Below, in pieces: positions 7,073-16,700 of a DNA stretch of 64,000 nucleotides. Origin of the DNA: Blastopirellula marina DSM 3645 (GTDB lineage Bacteria > Planctomycetota > Planctomycetia > Pirellulales > Pirellulaceae); NCBI RefSeq assembly GCF_000153105.1, contig NZ_CH672376.1, positions 1,627,804 through 1,691,803 of the forward strand, in the 5' to 3' direction. Under the pieces are notes generated by a model. It had not been told where the DNA came from. It saw only the letters and a program-made list of their open reading frames with translations, and ran no database searches. Each line of letters begins with the position of its first letter. Position 1 is the stretch's first letter. The translations under genes were made by a program, and so were the position numbers.

Positions 7073-10015
7073 ATGAAAAAGCTCTTTCAACCCGATCCTC
7101 TGCGGATTCTTCCCGTGGGTCATCAGCCGACGGCCGATCGTGCGCCGGATGAGCTCGCCGCAGGTTCGCCGGCTTGGCTGCGGGATGATCTGATCGAGAT
7201 GCTCGACGCCGATCAGGTATTGTCGCGGCCGATTGACCTAATCAAGTACGCGAGCGACGCGAGTCCCTATCGGTTGTTTCCGAAGGTGATTGTGCTGCCG
7301 CGGCATGTCGAAGAGGTGCGGCAGATTTTTGCTTACGCGAAGCGAAAGCAATTGCCGGTGACGATTCGCGCCTCGGGCTCAAGTCTCAGCGGTCAAGCGC
7401 AAGGAGACGGCATCTTAATCGAAGCGCGGCGTCACTGGGCCGGTTGGACAATCGAAGAAGAAGGGCGCCGCTTGCGGGTGCGCCCCGGCACGGTCCTGTT
7501 TCGCGCTAACTTGGCGCTCGCGCCGCACGGTTATCGCTTGGGGCCTGATCCGGCCAGCGGCAGCGTCTGCACAATCGGTGGCGTGGTCGCGAACAACTCC
7601 AGCGGCATGTGCTGCGGCACTGCCCAAAATTCGTACCAAACGATCGAGTCGCTGACCTTCCTGCTGCCGACGGGGCACTTGATCGATACGGCGAACCCGA
7701 ATGCTGCCGAAGATTTTGCGAGTGCGGCGCCTGAGTTGAACGCAGGCCTGCTCGAAATCAAACGGGAGATCGAAGCGGACGCTCCGTTGGTCGAGCGGAT
7801 CCGCCGCAAGTTCAGCATCAAAAATACGACCGGCTATCACATGGAAGCGTTCCTGGACGCCGACACGCCGCTCGAGATTTTCCGACGCCTGCTGATCGGA
7901 TCGGAAGGGACGCTCGCCTTTTTGTCCGAAGCCGTTTTTCGAACGGTTCCTGACGACAAGCAACGTCTGACGGCGTTTCTGATTTTTCCCGACATGTACG
8001 CGGCGGCGGCCGCGGTCGCTCCCTTTGTAGAAGCAGGCGCGGCGGCGGTTGAATTGACCGATCGCGCGTCGCTTCGTTCGGTCGAAGGGAAGCCGGGCGT
8101 GCCGGACCGTTGGCGCGAGCTGGGCGAGACGGCGACCGGGCTGTTGATCGAGTTCCGCGAGAGCACCGCCGAACTGCGTGACGCCGCCCTGTCGGCCGCA
8201 AACAAGGTGTTGGCCAGCTTGAACCTGGTCGAGCCGGCCGAGTTTACGACTGATCGTCGCTTGGCGGCGCAGTTTTGGAGCGTGCGCAACGGCTTATTGC
8301 CGTCGGTCGGCGGATCGCGCCCGGCCGGTACTTCGCTGATTCTCGAAGATGTCTGCTTTCCCAAAGATCGTCTGGCGGATGGCGCGATTGATTTGCAACA
8401 GTTGCTTGCCCGGCATGATTACGAGGGTTTTGTATTTGGGCATGCGTCGGCGGGCAATTTGCACTTTTTAATCACGCCGTCGCTCAACACGCAGGCCGAC
8501 ATCGATCGCTATGACGCGTTCATGGCCGATGTGGTGGCTCTTGTCGTCGACAAATACGACGGCTCCCTCAAAGCGGAGCACGGCACCGGTCGCAACGTGG
8601 CGCCGTTTGTGGTGCGCGAATGGGGACCCAAGCTGACTGGGCTGATGTGGAAGCTGAAGCGGCTGACCGATCCCGATGGGATACTCTCGCCAGGCGTACT
8701 GTTGTCGGAAGACGTCGCATCACATCTGCAGAATTTGCACACGACGCCGATCGTTGAAGACGAAGTTGATCGCTGCGTCGAATGCGGTTACTGCGAGCCG
8801 GTTTGTCCGAGCCGCAATCTGTCGACGACGCCGCGACAGCGGATCATTTTACGACGCGAAATGATGCGGCAACCGGCCGACTCGCCGGTCACGCTGGCGC
8901 TGCTGCGCGATTACGAGTACGAAGCGATTGAAACCTGCGCCGGCGATGGCGTTTGTGCGATCGCTTGTCCGGTCAACATTAACACCGGCAATTTGATGAA
9001 AGAGTTTCGTCGTCAAGAGCACTCGGCGACGCAAGAGTATGTCGCCAAAAAGGCGGCCCAAAATTGGTCGACGGTCGAAAGCATCACGCGTACCGCGCTT
9101 CGCGCCAATCAACTCTCGGCAAGTACCTTGGGCGAGTGGCCCGCCAAAACGATCACCGGCGCATCGCGGGCGATCGTCAGTCACGATCTAGCGCCGGCAT
9201 GGCTCCCCAATTTGCCGGCGGCGGCCGATACGAAACTTCCGCAGACCGATCCCGCCAACGCGACGGCGGTTTACTTTATGGCCTGCGTCAATCGGATCTT
9301 CGGCGATTCGCCCGACGCCAAGCCGGCGCCCAGTTTGGCCCAAGCGATGGTCGCCGTGTCGGCTCGCGCCGGCATGCCGGTCTATATTCCCAGCGACATC
9401 TGGGGAAACTGCTGCGCCACGGTCTGGCACTCAAAGGGTTATGACCAGGGGAACGCGTTTATGGCCAACAAGATTGTCGAAAGCCTTTGGCGCTGGAGCG
9501 ACGCGGGCCGACTGCCGATTGTCTGCGACGCGTCGTCCTGTACGCTTGGGATCGCCAGCGAGATTCTCGAGTACCTGACGCCGGAGAATCGCGAGCGACA
9601 CGCGCAGCTCTCGCTGCTCGATTCGATCGACTGGGCGCACGACTTTTTATTGCCGCGGTTGCAGATCGCGCGGCCGGTCGGCTCGGTCGCTGTTCATCCT
9701 ACTTGTGCGACGCAGCATCTGGGATTGGGAGAAAAACTACGCGCTCTCTGCGCGGCCTTGGCGCTGGAGACCGTCGTGCCGATTCACGCAACCTGCTGCG
9801 GTTTCGCCGGCGATCGCGGGCTATTGCATCCAGAGCTAACCAAAGCGGCGACCGCCGAGCAAGCGGCCGAACTGGATCATCGTGAGTTCGACGGCTATGT
9901 CTCAAGCAATCGAACCTGCGAAATCGGCATGAATCAGGCGACCGGCGCCGACTATCGATCGGTCCTATTTTTGCTGGAAGAATTGACGCGGCCTGAGGCG
10001 GCGTCTTCGTCATGA
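7073..10015 (+). CDS. FAD-linked oxidase/Fe-S oxidoreductase fusion (D-lactate or 2-hydroxyacid dehydrogenase type)
   Basis: A 980-aa cytosolic or membrane-peripheral dehydrogenase. The N-terminal third is a PCMH-type FAD domain (RASGSSLSGQAQGDG, and GGVVANNSSGMCCG around residues 165-180), followed by the FAD-oxidase C-terminal domain. Two ferredoxin-type clusters follow: CVECGYCEPVCP near 567 and CAGDGVCAIACP near 622. The C-terminus has cysteine-rich CCG-type motifs (CCATVWHSKG near 780, CCGFAGDRG near 906), as in GlcF, LldE and HdrB. The same order is found in quinone-linked D-lactate dehydrogenases and YdiJ-type D-2-hydroxyglutarate dehydrogenases; the CVECGYCEPVCPSR block suggests the former. 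The exact substrate cannot be read. Its 3' end overlaps the convergent lipid kinase gene by 6 bp. Confidence 0.87.
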   Translation: MKKLFQPDPLRILPVGHQPTADRAPDELAAGSPAWLRDDLIEMLDADQVLSRPIDLIKYASDASPYRLFPKVIVLPRHVEEVRQIFAYAKRKQLPVTIRASGSSLSGQAQGDGILIEARRHWAGWTIEEEGRRLRVRPGTVLFRANLALAPHGYRLGPDPASGSVCTIGGVVANNSSGMCCGTAQNSYQTIESLTFLLPTGHLIDTANPNAAEDFASAAPELNAGLLEIKREIEADAPLVERIRRKFSIKNTTGYHMEAFLDADTPLEIFRRLLIGSEGTLAFLSEAVFRTVPDDKQRLTAFLIFPDMYAAAAAVAPFVEAGAAAVELTDRASLRSVEGKPGVPDRWRELGETATGLLIEFRESTAELRDAALSAANKVLASLNLVEPAEFTTDRRLAAQFWSVRNGLLPSVGGSRPAGTSLILEDVCFPKDRLADGAIDLQQLLARHDYEGFVFGHASAGNLHFLITPSLNTQADIDRYDAFMADVVALVVDKYDGSLKAEHGTGRNVAPFVVREWGPKLTGLMWKLKRLTDPDGILSPGVLLSEDVASHLQNLHTTPIVEDEVDRCVECGYCEPVCPSRNLSTTPRQRIILRREMMRQPADSPVTLALLRDYEYEAIETCAGDGVCAIACPVNINTGNLMKEFRRQEHSATQEYVAKKAAQNWSTVESITRTALRANQLSASTLGEWPAKTITGASRAIVSHDLAPAWLPNLPAAADTKLPQTDPANATAVYFMACVNRIFGDSPDAKPAPSLAQAMVAVSARAGMPVYIPSDIWGNCCATVWHSKGYDQGNAFMANKIVESLWRWSDAGRLPIVCDASSCTLGIASEILEYLTPENRERHAQLSLLDSIDWAHDFLLPRLQIARPVGSVAVHPTCATQHLGLGEKLRALCAALALETVVPIHATCCGFAGDRGLLHPELTKAATAEQAAELDHREFDGYVSSNRTCEIGMNQATGADYRSVLFLLEELTRPEAASSS

Positions 10016-10903
10016 AGAAAACTCGGGCCCTACGATCATCGGCTGCGCGTGGGGCAGGGTAGTGAAGGTGAAGTCGTGGCCGGTGATTAGTTCGCCATCG
10101 ACCGAGAACTCGAACTCTTTCTCGCTGTGGAGGCCGATTTTGGCGGCTCGGCGGTAGAAGACGGACTCGTGATCGAGGTAGTTGCCTTGCAGAAAGCTGG
10201 CGGCGATCGAACCGAGTTCGATCAGCCCTTCCCCTTGCAGACCGGTCACTTCCAGTTGACCGTCGTTGACCTTGGCCTGGGGAGCGATTTCGACGCCGCC
10301 GCCGACGGTGCGTCCGTTGGCGATCGTGAGCGTCCAGAGATCCAGTTCCAGCGGCGCGTCGTCATCCAGCGTCAGCCGAAGCGGATACTTTTCGAGCTCG
10401 GGGAGCGCTTCGAGACTGCCGCGCGCGTAGGCGAAGGGGCCCCAAAACTGTTTCACCTCGTCGCTGACGCGGTCTTCGACTTTGCGCTGATTGCCGCCGG
10501 CCGCGACATTGATAAACCATTTCGACTGACCGTCATATTCCAGCTTCACCACGTCAACGTTCGTGGTCTGATTGGCTCGGATCGCCGCGATCGCCGCGGT
10601 GGGATCGGGCGCATAGCCGAGCGAACGAACGAAGTCGTTGCCGGTGCCTAGCGGTACGACGGCCAACGTCGGCCGCACGTCTCCCGAATGAAGGTGATGG
10701 ATCATGCCGCTGATTCCACCATCTCCGCCGGCGACGATGACCAGGTCGTTATCGGTGACCTGATCGAGACAGCGGCAAGCCTGTTCGAAGGATTCGGTTT
10801 CGTGAAACGAATCGCCGGCGAGGGCCAGGAGTTCGAGCTTCGCTTCTTCGGCGACGGCGCCTTGGCGAGCGTTGCGATTCCAAATGACGAAGTAACGGCG
10901 CAT
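10010..10903 (-). CDS. Diacylglycerol/lipid kinase family protein
   Basis: A 297-aa DAGK_cat-family protein. The nucleotide-binding site is VIVAGGDGGISGMIHHL (family GGDGT, here GGDGG) near residues 55-72, followed by PLGTGNDFVRSLG near 85. A C-terminal beta-rich domain ends VDGELITGHDFTF, the usual family terminus. Members phosphorylate diacylglycerol, sphingoid bases or phosphatidylglycerol (YegS/BmrU). The second Gly in place of Thr in GGDGT is a minor deviation. Monocistronic; convergent with and overlapping the dehydrogenase. Confidence 0.85.
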   Translation of the reverse strand: MRRYFVIWNRNARQGAVAEEAKLELLALAGDSFHETESFEQACRCLDQVTDNDLVIVAGGDGGISGMIHHLHSGDVRPTLAVVPLGTGNDFVRSLGYAPDPTAAIAAIRANQTTNVDVVKLEYDGQSKWFINVAAGGNQRKVEDRVSDEVKQFWGPFAYARGSLEALPELEKYPLRLTLDDDAPLELDLWTLTIANGRTVGGGVEIAPQAKVNDGQLEVTGLQGEGLIELGSIAASFLQGNYLDHESVFYRRAAKIGLHSEKEFEFSVDGELITGHDFTFTTLPHAQPMIVGPEFSS

Positions 10904-11072
10904 CGGTGGTGCCTGCTAAAGGGGGTGGAACAGCGGATCCCCATCCTAGAGCAGATCTGGCGCCAAATCGACAATGGGTCGATTGCTCGGACAAACATGC
11001 TCCCAGGCAAGCCAGCGTGAGCGTCAAGTGATCGTCGGCAAGGTTGGTTGATCGTCGCACGAGCAACGCCGC

Positions 11073-13742
11073 TTAGTGCGTGATCTTCTGCAGGATGGCC
11101 CCTTGGCCGATGCGGATTTTCGGCTCGTCCGTCGTTTCGGCGGCAACCGCTGCTTTCGGGCTGATCGCCAACGCGACCCAACCGTCGTACAGGGCCAATT
11201 GGCTCAGCTCAAACGATTGCAGCCGCGAGTCGTCGGCAACTTGCGGCGGAATGATCGGTAGTGAGCGTTGCTTTGAGAAGACCTTCGCGAAGACCGCTCG
11301 CAACGCGATCTGACCGCCGAAGCCGAGTTCTGATCCGTCTAACTTGATCGTCCCTTCCCGGACCAATTCGGCTCGCAGGCCTGTGATTTGGGGAGAGTAG
11401 GCGACGATGACGCGGAAGTTGCGATAGATGCGACTGCCGTTGGCCAGTTCGGCCAATCCGAGCGACATTTCGACCTTGCCGTCATAGATGCGGATTTCGA
11501 TCGGATTCTCATCGGCGAAGACAACTTCAATGCCTTCCGGAAGCTGTTCGAGCAGGCTGCCTTCGGATTGCGGCAGACGGCCTTCGATTTGGCGAACGAC
11601 ATCGTCCAGCCGATAGCGCCGACCGGCCAGGTTCAATTGTCGTACGCTGTTATTAAGGGTCGATTCGTGCAGTTGCATGCTAAAGGCCGAGTCGGCAAAT
11701 GCGACCGGACGCGGCGTGTGGGCCGCAAGCTGCATGTCTCCTGCGATGCGGAAACGCCCCACGAGTTGATCGCTGGTCGTGTTTAAATCGATAACGGCAG
11801 GAGCAAGTCCCATCGTGCGCAGCGGATCCACCGCCAGGTTGAGCAGTTTGTCTTGCCAGAGCTCGACCTTCTCGTTGAGCCCTGCGTCGAGTTGTTGCGT
11901 TGCGTTTTGTTCGACTTTGTATTCGACCACGCGACGCGCTTCGAGCTGCTTCGCTTCGGATTGGTTGCGAGCGACTGAGCGAACGATCGAGCCAAGGAGC
12001 GGCACTTCATCGTAATCGGTTCGCAGGCCGTTGATGCCGGTTGTAGTTTGGGCCGACGCCGTCGCCGGCGACACCCAAAATCCGAGCGGATTCACGACCA
12101 GCTGTTTGGATGCCTGATAGCGCGAGCGACCATGGTTGAAGACGGTCACCGGGCCGGAGCTGCTGGAGGTGTTGCTATCGACAACGCCGTAGACATCCAA
12201 TTGCACGCGCCATTGAATCGGATCGGGCGAGAGACGGATCTTCAATTCGGTTTCGCGGCGACTTCGCCCTCGTACGCGGTTCCCCAGGATTGTGTCGTCC
12301 ACATCTTGTTCGGCCGGCTCCATCTGCGGCAACAGTGCGTCCATAAACGAGGCGTTGACCGCGATCCGGCAATTGGCGTTGCGATAATGCTGATCGATCA
12401 ACACCGCAAGAGCCGTCAGCCCCGTGTCGGAGCTGTAGCTGAGCGATTGACAAGAGTCGGCTAAACGAATCGCGTCGATCGAGGCCAATGTCGTTTCAAA
12501 CTGTTCCATTTGCATCAGCGCCGTCGCCAGCGAGACGTCTTCCGCCGCCCAGACCGTCAACTCTTGTTGGAACGGAGCGAAAGCCGGTTGGGTAAGAACC
12601 TGCTTTTGCGCGTCGTTCAACTCCGCTGATTCCATGCGGCGAAGTACTTTACGAGCGAGCGTGCGTCGCTCCACTTCGGGATATCCCAGCGACATCGCGT
12701 CGCGAATGTGGTCGAGTAACAGAAAGTCGCTCCAGCTTAATAGCTCGCCGCCGGTTCGCAACTCGGCTTCGACCGCGTTGAGCGGCGTCGCCATCTGCTG
12801 CGGATCAAGCGGAGGACGTTCGGCGATGGCGCCAGATTGAGCGCAAGCATGCAGCGGTCGCCAGATCGCCAAGCGTCGCTGCAGCGCGAAGCCGACTTGC
12901 AGCATGTCAGTCCGTTTCCACGAATAGCCCAATTGATCGGCCAGCGTCGAAGCGTCGTTGTGAATCACGACCAACGCATCCAAGCTCTCCGTCGCTTCGC
13001 TAGAATCGAGCGGGAGCCCTGCTAGCTGGTCCAGCTCTCGATTCAGTCGAGCGGCCCAAGCTTTGCATTCGGGATGAAACGCAACTCGTTCGGCCAAAGC
13101 TCGTAATTGGGGCGCCGGCGGCCAGACTTCGGCCAGCGGCTCATTCGAGAGGATCGGCTCGGAGATGATCAGCCGCGTACGATCAGGCGCTTCTTCGGGG
13201 CGAACCGTCGCTGAGGCGCGTGGCAACGAAGGAAGGACTGGGTCGGGGATATCGGTACGCGGCGCCGGACTTGCGAGCATCGCTTGTTCGACCGGCGGCT
13301 CGGATGGCGAATCGGTCGGAAGCGGGGGGGTAAGATCGAGCGAGAACTGCTTTTCGACACGCGGTGCAATTTCGGCTTGCTGCGGGCGTGAACTGGGATC
13401 GGCGAGCGTTGGGCCCTTGGCGGCGAGTTGCTCCGGGCGTTTGGCGAGGGTCGGCTCCCCTCGGGCGGGCGCTGGTCGTTTCGCCGGGGTCGGTTCTCCC
13501 TTGGCCAACGTCGGAACTGTGGCCGGGGTCGGTTCGCCTTGGAGCCGAGCTGGGGGCTTATTGGTTTTGGGCGGCTGGGGAGCGATCGGCGCAGCCGGTT
13601 GCGCTGCGGCCAGACGGCTGTCATGGCTGGGCGCTTCGGATTGCTGCCAGAGCCAGGGAGATGCCGCACTAAGCCCTAGCAGTAATACGCCGTAAGCCCA
13701 ATAGGCTGGGTGAAGGATTTGCGGGTTCCGCCTAGAAGTCAC
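11073..13742 (-). CDS. Large membrane-anchored Pro-rich hypothetical protein
   Basis: About 889 aa. A GTG start at 13742 is preferred because AGGGG lies about 9 bp upstream; an ATG frame start 44 codons earlier (13874) has no such support. Residues ~10-30 form one hydrophobic segment (AYWAYGVLLLGLSAASPWLW), giving an N-in single-pass anchor or uncleaved signal. Residues ~45-130 are a Pro/Ala/Lys-rich linker with repeated GEPTPAK/GEPTLAKRP units. The remaining ~700 residues are a globular mixed region rich in beta strands, with an acidic, helix-rich first half. I recognise no catalytic motif. Probably periplasmic or paryphoplasmic and planctomycete-specific. The codon composition is normal for the window. 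Confidence 0.75.
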   Translation of the reverse strand: MTSRRNPQILHPAYWAYGVLLLGLSAASPWLWQQSEAPSHDSRLAAAQPAAPIAPQPPKTNKPPARLQGEPTPATVPTLAKGEPTPAKRPAPARGEPTLAKRPEQLAAKGPTLADPSSRPQQAEIAPRVEKQFSLDLTPPLPTDSPSEPPVEQAMLASPAPRTDIPDPVLPSLPRASATVRPEEAPDRTRLIISEPILSNEPLAEVWPPAPQLRALAERVAFHPECKAWAARLNRELDQLAGLPLDSSEATESLDALVVIHNDASTLADQLGYSWKRTDMLQVGFALQRRLAIWRPLHACAQSGAIAERPPLDPQQMATPLNAVEAELRTGGELLSWSDFLLLDHIRDAMSLGYPEVERRTLARKVLRRMESAELNDAQKQVLTQPAFAPFQQELTVWAAEDVSLATALMQMEQFETTLASIDAIRLADSCQSLSYSSDTGLTALAVLIDQHYRNANCRIAVNASFMDALLPQMEPAEQDVDDTILGNRVRGRSRRETELKIRLSPDPIQWRVQLDVYGVVDSNTSSSSGPVTVFNHGRSRYQASKQLVVNPLGFWVSPATASAQTTTGINGLRTDYDEVPLLGSIVRSVARNQSEAKQLEARRVVEYKVEQNATQQLDAGLNEKVELWQDKLLNLAVDPLRTMGLAPAVIDLNTTSDQLVGRFRIAGDMQLAAHTPRPVAFADSAFSMQLHESTLNNSVRQLNLAGRRYRLDDVVRQIEGRLPQSEGSLLEQLPEGIEVVFADENPIEIRIYDGKVEMSLGLAELANGSRIYRNFRVIVAYSPQITGLRAELVREGTIKLDGSELGFGGQIALRAVFAKVFSKQRSLPIIPPQVADDSRLQSFELSQLALYDGWVALAISPKAAVAAETTDEPKIRIGQGAILQKITH

Positions 13743-13898
13743 CTTGGTATGCCCCTCGAGAAGTGGCCTGTCCGCTGCGAGCCCGAAAAGGGACGTAACC
13801 CTAAAATCGGATTCTCTGCCCGCGTAGTGAAATCCGATTCGCGCAAACAATACTGGGAAGCGGGGATTTTTCACAGAGGAAGTGAACTTGGCGCGACG

Positions 13899-14543
13899 CT
13901 AGCTGGTCAACTCGCCTAAATCGCGCAAGATTCCCACCACAGCCGGCGAATACTCGCGGACATCCCACGCTTCGGCATAGGGCAGGCTAGCAAAGTCGAA
14001 ACGCTCGTCGGACTCGACCACAAAGATGCTGTCCGGGGGGGCGGCTGCTATCATCTGGTTGATCAGCGCCAGCATTTCGTCCGCCTGGCTGATGAACAGT
14101 TCGTACGGTGGGCTGCAAAAAACGACCCACGGCGTCTCGTCAAACTTGGGTAGACGTCTGGCCCAGAAGAAGGTGTTGGCGGCGAACAGCTGTGCGCGAT
14201 CGCTAAGACCCAGATCGTCGAGATTCTGCCGCACGAGTTTCGAGGTCGGAATGTGACGTTCGATAAACGTCGCTCCGACGGCCCGGCGGCTCAGCGCTTC
14301 GATCCCGAGTGCGCCGGTTCCGGCGAACAGGTCGATCGCGTATTTCCCTTTGATTGCTGGGCCGATCAGGTTGAAGACAGCGGCGCGCACGCGCTGTTTC
14401 ATGGGGCGAGTCAACTCATCGCCTGAATAGACGAGCTTTTTGTTCTTGAAGTCCCCACCAATAATCCGGATCGGCGCATCGAGCCGCGGCTCTTTGTCGG
14501 AAGAGCGCGGGTTCGATTTCGGTTTCCCAGGACGGCTAGGCAT
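13899..14543 (-). CDS. rsmD: 16S rRNA (guanine966-N2)-methyltransferase RsmD
   Basis: A 214-aa class I SAM methyltransferase that methylates G966 in 16S rRNA within the 30S subunit. It shows RIIGGDFKNKKL at residues ~26-37, RPMKQRVRAAVFNLI (family RPT.d.vREalFn), the SAM site DLFAGTGALGIEALSR near 92, and the catalytic motif IV as CSPPYELF. Motif IV is normally DPPF/DPPY in RsmD; Ser in the first position is tolerated in the wider (D/N/S)PPY class. An extra basic N-terminus of ~25 residues precedes the domain. It is divergent from the small membrane protein gene. Confidence 0.88.
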   Translation of the reverse strand: MPSRPGKPKSNPRSSDKEPRLDAPIRIIGGDFKNKKLVYSGDELTRPMKQRVRAAVFNLIGPAIKGKYAIDLFAGTGALGIEALSRRAVGATFIERHIPTSKLVRQNLDDLGLSDRAQLFAANTFFWARRLPKFDETPWVVFCSPPYELFISQADEMLALINQMIAAAPPDSIFVVESDERFDFASLPYAEAWDVREYSPAVVGILRDLGELTS

Positions 14544-14654
14544 TCCGCTACAATCAATTGTTTGGACATCAGAATAATCTATCCAGACGACCAGAATTGC
14601 AGGTCGTCGTCAACCGGATCTGACCAGACGAAACCCCATGAGCGACATCATTCC

Positions 14655-14912
14655 GTGACCGACATTGAGCAGGCCAGCGAGCTAGAAAAGCAGATCCAGC
14701 GCCATCGGCGCGCCCAGATCTTGTCGGTTGCGATCGGCAATGGGGCGACGCTGCTGATGTTGGTAGGGCTGATGCTGCAGTGGCCCGTATTGGCGTTTGG
14801 AGGAGCCGGAACAACGGCGATTTGCTTTGTCTCGATCCTGTGGCGCGGCTGGAAGTCGGCGGGCGCGGCGAAAAAGCTGGATCAGTGTCGCCAAGAAAAA
14901 ACCCCGGCCTGA
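14655..14912 (+). CDS. Small two-helix membrane protein
   Basis: An 85-aa protein if started at the GTG giving VTDIEQASELEKQIQ; an in-frame ATG at 14562 would add 31 polar residues and leave only 18 bp to rsmD. An N-terminal amphipathic helix is followed by two hydrophobic segments (ILSVAIGNGATLLMLVGLML and VLAFGGAGTTAICFVSILW) and a basic tail. Unrecognised family. Its last codons overlap the second terminator hairpin of the convergent amt gene. Confidence 0.5.
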   Translation: MTDIEQASELEKQIQRHRRAQILSVAIGNGATLLMLVGLMLQWPVLAFGGAGTTAICFVSILWRGWKSAGAAKKLDQCRQEKTPA

Positions 14913-14941
14913 AAGGGCGAGGCGGAACACCCTTACAGGCC
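14896..14941 (-). terminator. Rho-independent terminator of amt (distal)
   Basis: Read on the minus strand, a 12-bp stem (GGCCTGTAAGGG/CCCTTTCAGGCC, one mismatch) is followed by GGGG and six T. It lies 92 bp beyond the amt stop and overlaps the 3' end of the small membrane protein gene. Confidence 0.75.
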
Positions 14942-14989
14942 ATTGGGGTCGAACTTCTGGCCCAGGCAAAGGCCGAAGTATCATCGAAA

Positions 14990-15019
14990 GGCGAGCCTGA
15001 CTATCTAGCCAGGCTCGCC
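14990..15019 (-). terminator. Proximal hairpin downstream of amt
   Basis: A perfect 10-bp stem GGCGAGCCTG/CAGGCTCGCC with a 10-nt loop, 13 bp after the amt stop, followed on the minus strand by TTTCGAT. The short T-run makes it a weaker terminator or an mRNA 3'-end stabiliser ahead of the stronger hairpin at 14906-14941. Confidence 0.6.
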
Positions 15020-15032
15020 ATGACATTTCTCA

Positions 15033-16565
15033 TTAGGCGCCGTGAGTTACGGCTCCCGAAGTCGAAGTCGACATGGCCGGGGATCCGCCGGGCGTGCCGC
15101 CGAGCGATTCCGAGACCAAGTGCGGCGGGTAGGCGTACATCCCGTGTTCGGTGATGTCCAAGCCCTTGATTTCTTCTTCAGCCGGAACGCGAAGTCCGAT
15201 CGTGAATTTCAGCAAGAGGAAGATCACCAAGCTGGTGCCGAAGGCCCAACCGAAGCCGGCCGCAACACCGATCGCTTGCGTGATCAGCTGAGCCGATCCG
15301 CCACCGGTCAGAATGCCGACATCGCCGGCCCACAAACCGATCGCCAAGGTTCCCCACGCTCCGCACACGCCGTGCACCGAAACGGCGCCGACCGGATCGT
15401 CGACTTTGATCTTGTCAAAGAAGACGCAGGAGAAGACGACGAGCACGCCAGCAACCAAGCCGGTCACAGCGGCGAACATCGGCGACATGATATCGCAGCC
15501 CGCGGTGATGCCGACCAAGCCAGCCAAGGCGCCGTTCAACGCGAACGAGGTGTCAGGCTTCTTGAACATGATCCACGAGACGGCCAGAGCGCTGATGGCG
15601 CCAGCGGCCGCCGACAGGTTAGTCGTCACGGCGATGTAAGCGAAGCTGCCGCCGCCAACCGCGGTCGTGCTGCCCGGGTTAAACCCGAACCATCCCAACC
15701 ACAGGATGAAGACGCCGAGTGCGGCCAACGGGATGTTGTGACCCGGAATCGGCTTGATTTTTCCATCGGCGGTGTACTTGCCGATACGCGGACCGATGAC
15801 GATGGCGCCGGCCAAAGCCGCCCAACCGCCAACCGAGTGAACAACCGTCGAACCAGCGAAGTCCAGGAAACCCATGCCTTCGAGCCAGCCGCCGCCAGCA
15901 TACAAACCACCCCAGCACCAGCTGCCGAAGATCGGGTAAACGATAAGCGTGATCAGGAACGAGTAGCAGAGGTACGAGACGAACTTGGTGCGTTCCGCCA
16001 TGGCGCCGGAGACGATCGTAGCGGCCGTCGCAGCGAACACGGTTTGGAAGATCAAGAAGGCCCAGTTAAAGCCGACGTTCGAGTTGGTTTCCAAGGCCGC
16101 ATCACTGGCGCCGTCAAAAATGAACAGCGTCGTGCCGCAGAAACCATTGGTCGCTCCGAACATCAAACCAAAGCCGACCAGCCAGAACACCAACGACCCG
16201 ACGGAAAAGTCCATCAAGTTCTTCATGATGATGTTACAAGCGTTTTTCGCGCGAGTGAAACCACACTCGACCAACGCGAAACCAGCTTGCATAAAGAAGA
16301 CGAGGAACGCAGCCAAACAAGTCCAGAGAGTATCGACATCGCCTTGGAACGCAGCGAGGTCAGCACTCAGCGATTCAATCGTCGGAGGCGCTTCCGCTTC
16401 TTCGACTTCTTCTTCCGCCGCCATTTCAGCAGCGGGAGCACCTTCAGCAGCTTCTTCCGTCGCGGCGCCGTCTTGCGCTCGCAGCGGGGCGGCGACTACC
16501 ATCGCAACCGCCAGTGCACAAAGCGTGCACCATAATTTCGGGTTAAGGGAGAGGGAGCTCAACAT
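15033..16565 (-). CDS. amt: Ammonium transporter (Amt family)
   Basis: A 510-aa polytopic transporter. An N-terminal signal peptide (residues 1-30, ending APLRAQ) is followed by an unusual Ala/Glu-rich acidic stretch (31-60), then the Amt core with about 11 transmembrane helices. Visible family marks are FMQAGFALVECGFTRAKN (TM1), the NWAFLIFQTVFAATAATIVSGAMAER block, DFAGSTVVHSVGGWAAL, ILWLGWFGFNPGS and VDDPVGAVSVHGVCGAWGT, which contain the conserved pore histidines. It moves ammonium into the cell. No glnK/glnB gene adjoins it, unlike many bacteria. It is preceded by a sigma-54 promoter and followed by two hairpins, so it is a single-gene, nitrogen-regulated unit. Confidence 0.95.
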   Translation of the reverse strand: MLSSLSLNPKLWCTLCALAVAMVVAAPLRAQDGAATEEAAEGAPAAEMAAEEEVEEAEAPPTIESLSADLAAFQGDVDTLWTCLAAFLVFFMQAGFALVECGFTRAKNACNIIMKNLMDFSVGSLVFWLVGFGLMFGATNGFCGTTLFIFDGASDAALETNSNVGFNWAFLIFQTVFAATAATIVSGAMAERTKFVSYLCYSFLITLIVYPIFGSWCWGGLYAGGGWLEGMGFLDFAGSTVVHSVGGWAALAGAIVIGPRIGKYTADGKIKPIPGHNIPLAALGVFILWLGWFGFNPGSTTAVGGGSFAYIAVTTNLSAAAGAISALAVSWIMFKKPDTSFALNGALAGLVGITAGCDIMSPMFAAVTGLVAGVLVVFSCVFFDKIKVDDPVGAVSVHGVCGAWGTLAIGLWAGDVGILTGGGSAQLITQAIGVAAGFGWAFGTSLVIFLLLKFTIGLRVPAEEEIKGLDITEHGMYAYPPHLVSESLGGTPGGSPAMSTSTSGAVTHGA

Positions 16566-16700
16566 GGGCCATTACCTTAAGTAGGAGTGAAAACAGTCAG
16601 CCTCTATTGCCAGGGCCAAATTTTTTAGGTCCATCTTTCATGTTTGCCTTTCTCGGCAACCGCCAGAAAAACGAACCACACGTGCACGATCGGGTGGAAA

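Noticed and set aside
15042-16535. A 497-codon plus-strand frame antisense to amt
   Set aside because: It is the reverse-strand shadow of a strongly conserved transporter gene; composition is Arg/Asp-rich and random, with no family resemblance.
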